NCBI GenBank assembly: GCA_007123655.1
Contig: SKKR01000215.1
Location: 1-15,471 of the forward strand
Source: Thermomicrobiaceae bacterium
GTDB lineage: Bacteria > Chloroflexota > Chloroflexia > Thermomicrobiales > Thermomicrobiaceae
Reading direction: 5' to 3'
DNA: 15,471 nt
The notes under the pieces were generated by a model that was not told the origin of the DNA, did not search any database, and saw only the letters and a program-made list of their open reading frames with translations. A program made the translations under genes and the position numbers. Of the stretch, positions 7,855-15,420 are shown piece after piece. Each line of letters opens with the position of its first letter. Positions within the stretch are counted from its first letter, which is position 1.

Positions 7855-7884
7855 TTGACGAACGGCGCCCGCCCCCGCCATACT
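7855..7884 (+). promoter_or_regulatory. Possible sigma-70 promoter toward dcd
   Basis: TTGACG (7855-7860) and CATACT (7879-7884) are separated by 18 nt, a 5/6 and a 4/6 match to the consensus. The site would give a leader of about 170 nt. A consensus TTGACA at 7891-7896 lies next to it but has no partner at the right distance. Confidence 0.3.
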
Positions 7885-7898
7885 GTGCCCTTGACACG

Positions 7899-7919
7899 GG
7901 TCTGACTGTATCAGAGACC
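7899..7919. other. Imperfect stem-loop, possible operator or leader hairpin
   Basis: GGTCT (7899-7903) pairs with AGACC (7915-7919), and the inner GA (7904-7905) pairs with TC (7911-7912) across a two-base bulge, around a CTGTA loop. It lies just downstream of the candidate dcd promoter, in the position of an operator or 5' leader structure. It is short and could be chance. Confidence 0.25.
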
Positions 7920-8059
7920 GTTGTCAGTTCCGACGGCGCGAGCTTCAAACATCGCCAGCTGGCAATGGGCGAACCTCCGTCGCCTCGCGGAACCAACTCC
8001 AGCTATTCAACGAATTGCCGCAGCCAACGTTACAGATCCAGCAGGTGATTGGACAGCAA

Positions 8060-8650
8060 ATGATTCTCTCGGACGGTGATATCCGCCAGGCGCTTGACAG
8101 CGGGCGTATCGCGCTTGACCCCGCGCCGGATCTCGACAAGCATCTCGGATCCTGCTCGATTGATTGCCGGCTCGGCAACACATTCATGGTGTTCGAATAC
8201 TCGAGGCACTCGTTCATCGATCCTCGTCAGCCCCAGTCCATTGGCGATGCGATGCGGACGATCGAGATCGAGGACGGCGACGCGTTTATGATGCAACCGG
8301 GCGATTTCGCCCTGGCGTCGACAATGGAGTCGCTCACCCTTCCGAACGACCTGCTGGCGCGTCTCGAAGGACGCAGCAGCATTGCCAGGCTCGGCATCAC
8401 CGTCCACAGCACCGCCGCGGTGTTCGAACCGGGCTGGTCCGGAACCGCCACTATGGAACTCTCCAACCTCGGGCGTATGGCTGTCGCGTTGTACCCGGGC
8501 ATGCGGATCTGCTCGTTCACGTTCCAGCAGATGCTGAGCCCGGCGCAAGTGCCGTACTCCCGGAAGGTCAACGCCAAATACGCCGGGCAGCATGATCCTC
8601 GTGCGAGTCGGCTTGCCGAGGAAGTAGCCGCGCTGAATCGAAACAGCTAG
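8060..8650 (+). CDS. dcd: dCTP deaminase
   Basis: Deaminates dCTP to dUTP for thymidylate synthesis; some members also hydrolyse dUTP to dUMP. It is a cytoplasmic homotrimer of the dUTPase fold. The 196-residue product begins MILSDGDIRQAL, the usual Dcd N-terminus. For that reason the ATG is preferred over an in-frame TTG at 8015 that would add 15 unrelated residues. A weak GGACAG and an AGGTGA precede the ATG. Family marks are SCSIDCRLG (31-39), LEGRSSIARLG (102-112), HSTAAVFEPGWSG (116-128), catalytic Glu133 in TMELSN, YPGMRI (145-150) and KYAGQHDPRASRL (173-185). The HSTA segment resembles bifunctional deaminase/dUTPases as well as plain deaminases, so the product could be dUMP. The gene ends 9 bp from the convergent adenosyltransferase gene. 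Confidence 0.94.
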   Translation: MILSDGDIRQALDSGRIALDPAPDLDKHLGSCSIDCRLGNTFMVFEYSRHSFIDPRQPQSIGDAMRTIEIEDGDAFMMQPGDFALASTMESLTLPNDLLARLEGRSSIARLGITVHSTAAVFEPGWSGTATMELSNLGRMAVALYPGMRICSFTFQQMLSPAQVPYSRKVNAKYAGQHDPRASRLAEEVAALNRNS

Positions 8651-8659
8651 ACCGCTGGC

Positions 8660-9199
8660 CTACGTCTGTTTTGCCCTGGTGGGCGTGACCCCGGCGGCGT
8701 GATCCTCATACCGCGCCAGAATGAAGAGCAGTGACGAGAGCCGGTTCAGGTAGGAAATCACGTGCTCGTTGCTGATGTCCCCGGAGTGGAGCAGACGAAC
8801 GGCGAGACGCTCCGCGCGCCGGATGACCGCCCGGGCCGAGTCGATCGCCGCGCCGGGGAGAGTGTCACCGGGAACAATGAAGTGAGGGGGCAGATCGACT
8901 TCTTCGGCGAGGCGGTCGGTTTCGCTCTCCAGCCAATCGAGATGTTGTTGCGTCATCTCGAACCGATGCTGCTCCATATCCGGCGCGAACGCAAGTTCGG
9001 CCATCATCAGATAGAGATCCCGCTGAACCTGAAGGATGATCATTCGTGTCCGCTCAGTTGAGGCGACGGATCTTGCCAGTCCGAGGAACGAGGTCGCTTC
9101 GTCGATGGTGCCGTTGGTCTCCGGGCGCTCGTGATACTTGGGGACGCGATCACCGAGCAGATCTGTGTAGCCGGCGTCTCCCGTTCGCGTGTAAAACAT
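8660..9199 (-). CDS. pduO: Cob(I)alamin adenosyltransferase, PduO/MMAB type
   Basis: Transfers the adenosyl group of ATP to cob(I)alamin, making adenosylcobalamin for B12-dependent mutases and reductases, in the cytoplasm. The 179-residue product has the ATP-loop YTRTGDAGYTDLLG (3-16), NGTIDEATSFLG (29-40), the conserved RRAER (127-131) and YLNRLSSLLFILAR (150-163). The family usually has NRLSD; here the Asp is Ser156. The ATG at 9199 is chosen because GGAGGA lies 5 nt upstream and homology begins there. A TTG at 9283 would add 28 unrelated residues. A promoter-like CTGACA-17-CATAAT lies about 100 bp upstream. The neighbours are dcd (convergent) and the FAD/Fe-S protein (divergent), and no cobalamin biosynthesis genes are in the window. 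Confidence 0.92.
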   Translation of the reverse strand: MFYTRTGDAGYTDLLGDRVPKYHERPETNGTIDEATSFLGLARSVASTERTRMIILQVQRDLYLMMAELAFAPDMEQHRFEMTQQHLDWLESETDRLAEEVDLPPHFIVPGDTLPGAAIDSARAVIRRAERLAVRLLHSGDISNEHVISYLNRLSSLLFILARYEDHAAGVTPTRAKQT

Positions 9200-9204
9200 C
9201 ACTG

Positions 9205-9210
9205 TCCTCC
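9205..9210 (-). promoter_or_regulatory. Strong ribosome binding site GGAGGA deciding the pduO start
   Basis: GGAGGA on the minus strand sits 5 nt before the ATG at 9199 and 2 nt before an overlapping GTG at 9202. Its spacing selects the ATG and rules out the far-upstream TTG at 9283. Confidence 0.75.
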
Positions 9211-9295
9211 AGTTGCCGAGTGTTTCCTGTTGTTGCGTTGCCTGGTCCGGCCGATCGCGTGTCGCTGGACGGGACCCCGGCAAGTGTTAGACTGA

Positions 9296-9324
9296 ATTAT
9301 GCGCGCCGACGAGACGTATGTCAG
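9296..9324 (-). promoter_or_regulatory. Sigma-70-like promoter for the adenosyltransferase gene
   Basis: Read on the minus strand, CTGACA (9324-9319) and CATAAT (9301-9296) are separated by exactly 17 nt, each matching 5 of 6 consensus bases. Transcription would begin near 9289, about 90 nt before the ATG. The -35 lies across the upstream candidate ATG (9318) of the divergent gene, consistent with that gene starting further downstream. Confidence 0.5.
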
Positions 9325-9396
9325 CACGGCGGCAGGCAACTTCCCTCCGACTTCTCACGAATCCGAGCCTGCCCTGCGGAACGCGAACCTGGAAAC

Positions 9397-9402
9397 GAGG
9401 TG
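9397..9402 (+). promoter_or_regulatory. Ribosome binding site GAGGTG deciding the FAD/Fe-S protein start
   Basis: GAGGTG ends 5 nt before the GTG at 9408. The further-upstream ATG at 9318 has no comparable site and would add 30 residues rich in Arg, Ser and Pro that do not resemble the family N-terminus. Confidence 0.55.
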
Positions 9403-9407
9403 TACCG

Positions 9408-12383
9408 GTGGCTGTTGCCGAGAACGATCTTTCGATGACGGGTATCGACCAGACCCGCGAGGCGATGGAACTGGCCCTGCGGCCGCGCATCCAGGGCGAG
9501 GTCCGATTTGATCTCTACACCCGGTTGCTTTACAGTACGGACGCCAGCAACTACATGATCGAGCCGATCGGTGTGGTGATCCCCAGGACCATCGATGATG
9601 TCCAGGCCGCGATGGATATCGCCCGGCAGTTCCGTGTTCCCGTGCTGCCTCGTGGTGGAGGAAGCAGCCTGGCGGGACAGTGCGTCAGCGAAGCGTTGAT
9701 TATCGATACATCCAAATACATGAACCAACTGCTGGATACCGACGTCGAGAACCGGAAGATCCGCGTTCAGCCGGGCATGGTGATCCAGCAACTCAATTCG
9801 AAACTGAAAAAGCACGGACTGATGTTCGGTCCGGACCCGGCCAGCGCCGACCGCGCGACGATCGGTGGGGTTATCGGCAACAATGCGTCCGGTTCTCATT
9901 CGATTCTCTACGGCATGACAAAGGACCACGTTATCTCGGCGGACGTGATTCTGAGCGACGGCACCCCGCTTACATTCGGCGAGCTTACGATGGACGAGTG
10001 GCGGTTCAAGGCCAGCCTGGACAGTCGTGAGGGCCACCTGTATCGCGATCTGCTCGATCTGCGGGAGCGCTACCGCGAAGCGATCGAGCGAGATTTTCCG
10101 CGGCACTGGCGCCGGGCGACCGGGTACAGCCTTCCCGAGCTGATACGTGACGACGGGATCAATGTCGCGAAGCTGCTCGTGAGTTCCGAAGGGTCACTGG
10201 TGTTCGGCGTCGAGTACGAGGTCGGCCTGGTCGAGACACCGACGAAGACGGCGCTCGGGCTGCTGCAGTTTGATGACCTTGTAGATGCGATGCGGGCGAC
10301 TCCGACGATACTCGAATGTGAGCCATCTGCTGTCGAACTGATGGACCGCATGCTCGTTTCCCTGACTCGAGCCCAGCCCGGGTACGCCGAGATGATCTCC
10401 TTCATCGAGGGTGACGCGCGGGATGTGCTCGTCGTGGAGTTCTACGGGGAAACCGACGAAGAACTGCGGGAGAAACTCAGCAACCTTGAAGACCACCTGC
10501 GGGCGAAAGATGTCCAGCAGGACATTATCAAGGTATTCGACGCAAAGCAGCAGTCTGATGTCTGGTCAGTCCGCAAAGCGGGGCTGGGACTGCTGATGAG
10601 CGTGAAAGGTGATGCCAAGCCAATCGCGTGTATTGAGGATGTTTCCGTTCCGGTGGAGCATCTGGCCGAGTACGTGGATACCATCCTGAAGCTGGTCGAT
10701 GACTACGGGACCAGAGCGGCATTTTACGCCCATGCCAGCGCGGGCTGCCTGCACGTCCGCCCGCTGATCAACCTCAAAGAGGCCTCCGGTGTTCAAGTGA
10801 TGAGGGATCTGACCGAGGCCGCGGCGGAGCTTGCCGTCATGTATGGCGGGGTGATGAGCGGTGAGCACGGAGACGGCCTTGCGCGAGGTGAGCTGAACGA
10901 GCGAATCTTCGGTCCGGAGCTGTACCAGTGTATGAAAGAGCTGAAGGCTGCCTTCGATCCGGACGGCCGGATGAATCCCGGGAAGATCGTTGATTCTCCG
11001 CCGATGACCGAAAACCTGCGGTATGGGGAAGGCTACCGGACCGTGGACGTGCTGACGCATCTCGATTTCTCCAGAGAGGGTGGCTTCGCCGCCGCGATCG
11101 AGATGTGCAACGGCGCCGGCGTCTGCCGGAAAGTCGGAGCCGGCACGATGTGTCCCTCGTACATGGCGACGAAGGACGAGGAAGATTCAACCCGGGGACG
11201 CGCAAACGCCCTGCGGGCAGCGCTCTCCGGTCACGGCTTGAAGTTCGAGCACTTTACCCACCCGCGGACATATGAGGTGCTGGATCTCTGTCTCTCCTGC
11301 AAGGCGTGCAAGACCGAGTGTCCCTCGAGCGTGGACATGGCGAAGATCAAGACGGAGTTTCTGGCCCAATACTATGACGCGCACGGTACTCCGGCCCGGG
11401 CGAAAATGCTTGCCAACGTGCCGCAGTTGAACCGGATGGGCGCCAGACTCGCTCCGCTTGCCAATCTGATGCTGAAGACACCCCTGTCACGGATCGGCAA
11501 GAAGATGGCGGGCATCCATCCGAATCGGGAGATCGCCCCGTTTGCCGGCGAGACCTTTGAATCCTGGTTCCAGAAACGTGGGCCACGCAGAGCGCACGGG
11601 CGTCGCGGCTTGGCGGTCTATTACCATGATACGTTCGTCAACACACAGTACCCCGAGATCGGGAAGGCAACCGTCCGCCTGCTCGAAGCGGCCGGTTACA
11701 CCGTTGCCATTGTTCCCCGGCGAGCGTGTTGCGGCCGGCCGGCATACTCGAAGGGTCTGGTGCGGGAAGCCCGAAACATGGCGAGGGAAAACGTTTCCGC
11801 ACTGGCTCCCTATGCCCGCCAGGGGATCCCGATCATCGGCAGCGAGCCAAGCTGCATTCTGACGCTCCGGGACGAGTATGCGGATTTGCTGCCGGATGAT
11901 CCAGACGTTCCAGGCATTGCCGCCAACAGCTTCATGATCGACGAGTTCCTGAACAAGCTCGCCCGTGAGGACGACCTGGATATTGTCTGGAAGCGTGAGG
12001 ACGGACCTACCGTACTCTTCCACGGGCATTGTCACCAGAAGGCGCTGATCGGTTCAAAGCCGTCGATGAACGTGCTGAGTGACTCCGGGTGTGTGGCCAA
12101 AGAGAGCGGGGCCGGTTGCTGCGGGATGGCCGGTTCGTTCGGGTACGAGGAAGAACACTACGAGGTGTCCCGGAAGATCGGCGAAGAACGGCTCTTCCCG
12201 ATGGTCAACCAGCAGCCGCGAGAGACAGTGATCGCGGTGGCGGGGGTCTCCTGCCGTGAGCAGATCGGACATTTCACGGGAAGACGCCCGGTTCACATTG
12301 CCGAGGTCCTGGCGGAACGCGTTGACATGCGAGCGACCGCCGAGGAAGCCCACAAGGAACCGCGAGCGATGGCGGCGGATTAG
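9408..12383 (+). CDS. FAD-linked oxidase fused to Fe-S/CCG-domain module (YdiJ-like)
   Basis: A 991-residue predicted 2-hydroxyacid dehydrogenase from the GTG at 9408. The N-terminal half is a VAO/PCMH-type FAD domain with PRGGGSSLAGQ (81-91) and a GNNASGSHSILYGM stretch, followed by an FAD-oxidase C domain ending in EHGDG (486-490) and FDPDGRMNPGKI. Next are two [4Fe-4S] cysteine sets, C567/C573/C582 and C628/C631/C634/C638 (CLSCKACKTECP). The last part holds two CCG domains (CCG at 774-776 and 904-906) of the GlpC/HdrB type. In most glycolate and lactate oxidases these parts are separate subunits (GlcD plus GlcF); the single-chain order matches E. coli YdiJ (about 1018 residues), a D-2-hydroxyglutarate dehydrogenase as I recall. 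The substrate (2-hydroxyglutarate, D-lactate or glycolate) is not shown. The stop overlaps the convergent methyltransferase by 4 bp. Confidence 0.88.
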   Translation: MAVAENDLSMTGIDQTREAMELALRPRIQGEVRFDLYTRLLYSTDASNYMIEPIGVVIPRTIDDVQAAMDIARQFRVPVLPRGGGSSLAGQCVSEALIIDTSKYMNQLLDTDVENRKIRVQPGMVIQQLNSKLKKHGLMFGPDPASADRATIGGVIGNNASGSHSILYGMTKDHVISADVILSDGTPLTFGELTMDEWRFKASLDSREGHLYRDLLDLRERYREAIERDFPRHWRRATGYSLPELIRDDGINVAKLLVSSEGSLVFGVEYEVGLVETPTKTALGLLQFDDLVDAMRATPTILECEPSAVELMDRMLVSLTRAQPGYAEMISFIEGDARDVLVVEFYGETDEELREKLSNLEDHLRAKDVQQDIIKVFDAKQQSDVWSVRKAGLGLLMSVKGDAKPIACIEDVSVPVEHLAEYVDTILKLVDDYGTRAAFYAHASAGCLHVRPLINLKEASGVQVMRDLTEAAAELAVMYGGVMSGEHGDGLARGELNERIFGPELYQCMKELKAAFDPDGRMNPGKIVDSPPMTENLRYGEGYRTVDVLTHLDFSREGGFAAAIEMCNGAGVCRKVGAGTMCPSYMATKDEEDSTRGRANALRAALSGHGLKFEHFTHPRTYEVLDLCLSCKACKTECPSSVDMAKIKTEFLAQYYDAHGTPARAKMLANVPQLNRMGARLAPLANLMLKTPLSRIGKKMAGIHPNREIAPFAGETFESWFQKRGPRRAHGRRGLAVYYHDTFVNTQYPEIGKATVRLLEAAGYTVAIVPRRACCGRPAYSKGLVREARNMARENVSALAPYARQGIPIIGSEPSCILTLRDEYADLLPDDPDVPGIAANSFMIDEFLNKLAREDDLDIVWKREDGPTVLFHGHCHQKALIGSKPSMNVLSDSGCVAKESGAGCCGMAGSFGYEEEHYEVSRKIGEERLFPMVNQQPRETVIAVAGVSCREQIGHFTGRRPVHIAEVLAERVDMRATAEEAHKEPRAMAAD

Positions 12384-13045
12384 CGCTTCTCGCCCGGCGT
12401 TGCCTGGATCACGACGAAGATATCGAAGAAGTGGGTCCGGATATTCGTGAGCTGAAGTCCGGCTTCCCGGGCAATTTCGATCGGATGCCGGTTCCAGCGA
12501 CACCCGAAGCGTCTGGCGTGGGTGTCGGCGTACCAGTCCTGGAACCAGCCGATCAGCCGGTTCGAGCTTCTGCCATGTTCCAGCAGGAGAATCTGACCAT
12601 CGGGTTTGCAGACCCGGGCCATCTCCCGCATCGACTCGGCCGGATCGGGGAACGTACAGGTGCTGAGTGTGGAAATCACCGTGTCGAACTTGTCATCCGC
12701 AAACGGGAGACGTTCGGCGTCGAGCACGCAATAGTCCACGTTCAAGCCCATGCGGGACGACCGCCGACGAGCGATATCGAGCATGCCGCTGCTGATGTCC
12801 GTCGCGATGAGATCGATATCCCAGGGCAGCAGGCTGTAGTTTCGCCCGCTTCCCGTGGCCACCTCCAGCGTTCGCCCCCTGACGTTCCGTGCCAGAGCCT
12901 TTCTGATTCCCCGGAGGCCAATAATCTCGGGAACTGACTCGATCAGATCATACGAACGGGCACAATTGTCGTACCGTTCACGAACCTCTGTCTTTGACAC
13001 AGACTGCGTCTCAGTCACCTGCGGGTACCGCCCTCCAATGATCAT
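12380..13045 (-). CDS. Class I SAM-dependent methyltransferase (UbiE-like)
   Basis: A 221-residue cytoplasmic methyltransferase of the Methyltransf_11/UbiE type; the acceptor is unknown. Motif I is LEVATGSGRN (60-69), the Asp that binds the SAM ribose is in ATDIS (81-85), motif II is DAERLPFADDKFDTVIS (109-125), and the post-II segment is CKPDGQILLLEHG (146-158). Residues 180-196 (FGCRWNRHPIEIAREAG) resemble quinone- or lipid-head-group methyltransferases, which is only a hint. The ATG overlaps the stop of the upstream propeller gene (ATGA), so it is probably translated by coupling. A GTG at 13018, preceded at 12 nt by GGAGGG, is the alternative start. The 3' end overlaps the convergent FAD/Fe-S gene by 4 bp, leaving no room for a terminator. 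Confidence 0.88.
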   Translation of the reverse strand: MIIGGRYPQVTETQSVSKTEVRERYDNCARSYDLIESVPEIIGLRGIRKALARNVRGRTLEVATGSGRNYSLLPWDIDLIATDISSGMLDIARRRSSRMGLNVDYCVLDAERLPFADDKFDTVISTLSTCTFPDPAESMREMARVCKPDGQILLLEHGRSSNRLIGWFQDWYADTHARRFGCRWNRHPIEIAREAGLQLTNIRTHFFDIFVVIQATPGEKR

Positions 13046-15420
13046 TCGAACGTAAGTCGCATGATCGAGCTATCCTCGGACTGATCCTGATACCAGATCT
13101 CGTTCGATCGCACCTGGACCGGCCAGGCGGAGGGGGCCGGCGTAACGTATTGCACCGACTCCCCTCTATTGTCGACCAGTGCGATGCGTCCATCTATTCC
13201 TGCCAGGAGCCAGTCGTCACCGCCAAGCCAGGTCATTCCCTCACCGGGCGATGAACGGATGACTTCGATTCGCTGCGACAGGTCCGCCAGCGACGCGATG
13301 ACAATCGCGTCCGACGCGTCGGTGTCCGGGTCAGACCCGGAGTAGCTGCGAATCCGCAGCGCGATCCGGGAAAGTTCGGGCCCGATGACCAGTTCGGACA
13401 GGTCGATTCCCCGGTCCCGACCGCGGGCCTGGAACGTGTGAACCAGCTCGATTTCAACGTCACCCTCAGTACTGATGTCGCCGCGGTAGAGCCCGAACCG
13501 CGAGGGATAGGCGTCGTTCCATTCCGTCGCGCGGGAGAACGCAAACCGGCGATCGCTGAGCCAGGCGAAACTGGTAGTCGGTTCGATCCGCGTATCGTGT
13601 GGATCGTCCCAGTCGGAAACCGGCCTGGCCGGCTGATTCCAGAGATCGAGCCAGAGCTGGAGCGCACCCGAACGCTCATCTTCAACGAAGAAGGCAAGGT
13701 GGCTCCCGTTTGGACTGAACTTCGGCTTCCGGTACGTTCGTTCAAGCTGGTCGTCGATCCCGGCGGGGTCGATGCGCATACCGTGCAGCGGGCTGATCTG
13801 GTCCGTTGCGACGAACACCAGCCGGCTCGCGGATGCGTTCTCAGGGTCCGGCCGGAGCGCGCCAACAACGGCCGGTTCACGCGGTATCCAGGTGAACTCC
13901 CCGGCGCCGGGCGCGTCACTCTGAGTTCCAGACCAGGCCTGCAGGTGCATCAGGCGATTGATACTGCCTGAATGCTGGTCTTGCTGCTGCAACAGAACGT
14001 ATCGTCCTGTAGATGCGATTGTGCTCTCCGCCACCAGGCGTTGATCGGACGTCGCCTGAGAGAGTTGGCTCGGGATGCCGGCGGTCGGCCGCTCCCGGTC
14101 CTGCCGCTGAGCCGGGTTCATTACGTCATCTGGTACCCATCGAAGTAGCGACATCCCCACGCCGGCCCTCAAGTTGAGCGAGCTTGTGTCCTGGAAGACC
14201 ATCACCGGCACATCCTGGCCGGCGGCTTCACCGTGTGTCAGAACGAGTGAGTTCGGGGCGATATCGTCCGAACCTTCCGCGAATCGGTTTCGATCCACTC
14301 GTTGCGTCAGTCGCGTAATACCTTCGGGGCTCCAGACCGCTTCGGTATTCCACCAGCGTGCGCCGGGGAGGACCCCGTCGTTCAACTGAACGGAGCCGGA
14401 TTCCAGGTCGATCACCCCGTGTTGCCATTCATCGTCTCGATCAAGCGAGCGGTTGTAGGCGATCGCAACGGACTCGCCGTCCGGTGACACGCGCTGGGGA
14501 ACCGTCCAGCCGGAGTCGCCGCTCAGCGCCTCAAATTCGAGGAGTGTTCCATCGACCCCGAGTCCCGCGAGCTGGAGGCGATCGAAGTCGTAGACGCCGG
14601 GCGCCGAATCGAGTACGGCGCCCGCGTCGCCCGGCAATTCATCCGGGTGAATCGCAGAAATGAAGACCCGATCCGAGTCAGGTGACCAGATGATCCGGCC
14701 GGTCCAGCTGAGGAGTCTGTGTTCCAGTGATGCAACCGGATCTCCGGCGTGCCCATCAACAACAGGGAGGATCTCCACCGTCTTGCCCGGCCAGCCAGCG
14801 CGAGCCGGACGTACTACCGCGAGGTGGTTGCCATCCGGCGCCGGAACCGCCCGGTCAACCGGCCCTTTATAGATGTTCTCCTCGTTACCGGAAGGAAGAT
14901 GCACCGCCACGATGCTCGGCTCGGCGTCCCCGGGCACTTCACTGGTGACCCCGACTCGCTGGACCGGGCCCTGTTCCGTGAACAGCACGGTCCTGTCGTC
15001 GAGCCATCCCGCGAACGTGCGGGATCGCCGGCTCGTCCAGCGGTGAAGGTATTGCCTTGAGCCGGACACGTCGTAGGCGCGCAGCGCTCCGACCCGGTCT
15101 CGGTTCCGGGCGAATTCTTCCCAGCGGACGACGAGTTCGGCGTTCGGAGAAACGATCGCGGGGTTCCACCAGTCGTAGGCCGGGCGGTCCATGATCCGGC
15201 GCCGGTCCCCGCTTTCAAGATCGAACGCCGTGACTTCATGCTCGGTCCCGACGATCAACCACCCACGATGCAGGTCGTCCTGATCGGCGGGTGCTAGCGG
15301 AGCCGGACCGGAGGAGGTCACCGCGCCGAACCCGATGGCGCTGAGCGCGGCGATGGCGATGACCGCGATGATCAAAGCAGGGGCCCAGATGAGCGGCGAC
15401 GCCCGGTGCAGCCGTGCCAT
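13042..15420 (-). CDS. Membrane-anchored TolB/PD40-type beta-propeller protein, possibly 5'-partial
   Basis: A protein of at least 792 residues with one hydrophobic segment (about 11-34), an Ala/Pro-rich spacer (38-48), and a long extracytoplasmic region with repeated blade signatures of the PD40/WD40-like kind: SPNAELVV (91-98), APDGNHLAVV (194-203), SPDSDRVFIS (246-255), SPDGESVAIA (312-321), SPEGITRL (364-371) and SPNGSHLAFF (569-578). Two propellers in tandem are plausible from the length. No catalytic motif of a peptidase such as prolyl oligopeptidase is seen. The ATG at 15420 has only a poorly placed AGGG before it. The frame is open to the window edge (17 more codons, no stop), so the true start may lie outside, adding a cytoplasmic segment. 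The methyltransferase follows with an ATGA overlap. Function unknown. Confidence 0.8.
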   Translation of the reverse strand: MARLHRASPLIWAPALIIAVIAIAALSAIGFGAVTSSGPAPLAPADQDDLHRGWLIVGTEHEVTAFDLESGDRRRIMDRPAYDWWNPAIVSPNAELVVRWEEFARNRDRVGALRAYDVSGSRQYLHRWTSRRSRTFAGWLDDRTVLFTEQGPVQRVGVTSEVPGDAEPSIVAVHLPSGNEENIYKGPVDRAVPAPDGNHLAVVRPARAGWPGKTVEILPVVDGHAGDPVASLEHRLLSWTGRIIWSPDSDRVFISAIHPDELPGDAGAVLDSAPGVYDFDRLQLAGLGVDGTLLEFEALSGDSGWTVPQRVSPDGESVAIAYNRSLDRDDEWQHGVIDLESGSVQLNDGVLPGARWWNTEAVWSPEGITRLTQRVDRNRFAEGSDDIAPNSLVLTHGEAAGQDVPVMVFQDTSSLNLRAGVGMSLLRWVPDDVMNPAQRQDRERPTAGIPSQLSQATSDQRLVAESTIASTGRYVLLQQQDQHSGSINRLMHLQAWSGTQSDAPGAGEFTWIPREPAVVGALRPDPENASASRLVFVATDQISPLHGMRIDPAGIDDQLERTYRKPKFSPNGSHLAFFVEDERSGALQLWLDLWNQPARPVSDWDDPHDTRIEPTTSFAWLSDRRFAFSRATEWNDAYPSRFGLYRGDISTEGDVEIELVHTFQARGRDRGIDLSELVIGPELSRIALRIRSYSGSDPDTDASDAIVIASLADLSQRIEVIRSSPGEGMTWLGGDDWLLAGIDGRIALVDNRGESVQYVTPAPSAWPVQVRSNEIWYQDQSEDSSIMRLTFE

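Larger units (their letters stand above)
7742..8059. other. 318-bp divergent intergenic region between the LCP gene and dcd
   Basis: This stretch separates two divergently transcribed genes. It contains an extended -10 box facing the LCP gene (7813-7821), a possible promoter facing dcd (7855-7884), a perfect TTGACA at 7891-7896 without a clear -10, and an imperfect stem-loop at 7899-7919. An open frame from a TTG at 8015 runs into dcd, but homology to Dcd begins only at the ATG at 8060. I see no RNA gene or conserved small ORF. Confidence 0.6.

Noticed and set aside
7891..7896. Consensus TTGACA as the main dcd promoter
   Set aside because: No acceptable -10 lies 16-18 nt downstream (the sequence there is AGAGACC), so it was not called a promoter.
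8641..8664. Bidirectional terminator between dcd and pduO
   Set aside because: Only a 4-bp CAGC/GCTG stem is available, and the T-run lies too far from it.
9200..9290. Cobalamin riboswitch upstream of the adenosyltransferase gene
   Set aside because: The predicted leader is only about 90 nt and no B12-box (GCCACTG-like) is present.
9321..10106. Minus-strand open frame of 261 codons
   Set aside because: It is antisense to the FAD-domain coding region, whose PRGGGSS and GNNASGSHS motifs are unmistakable.
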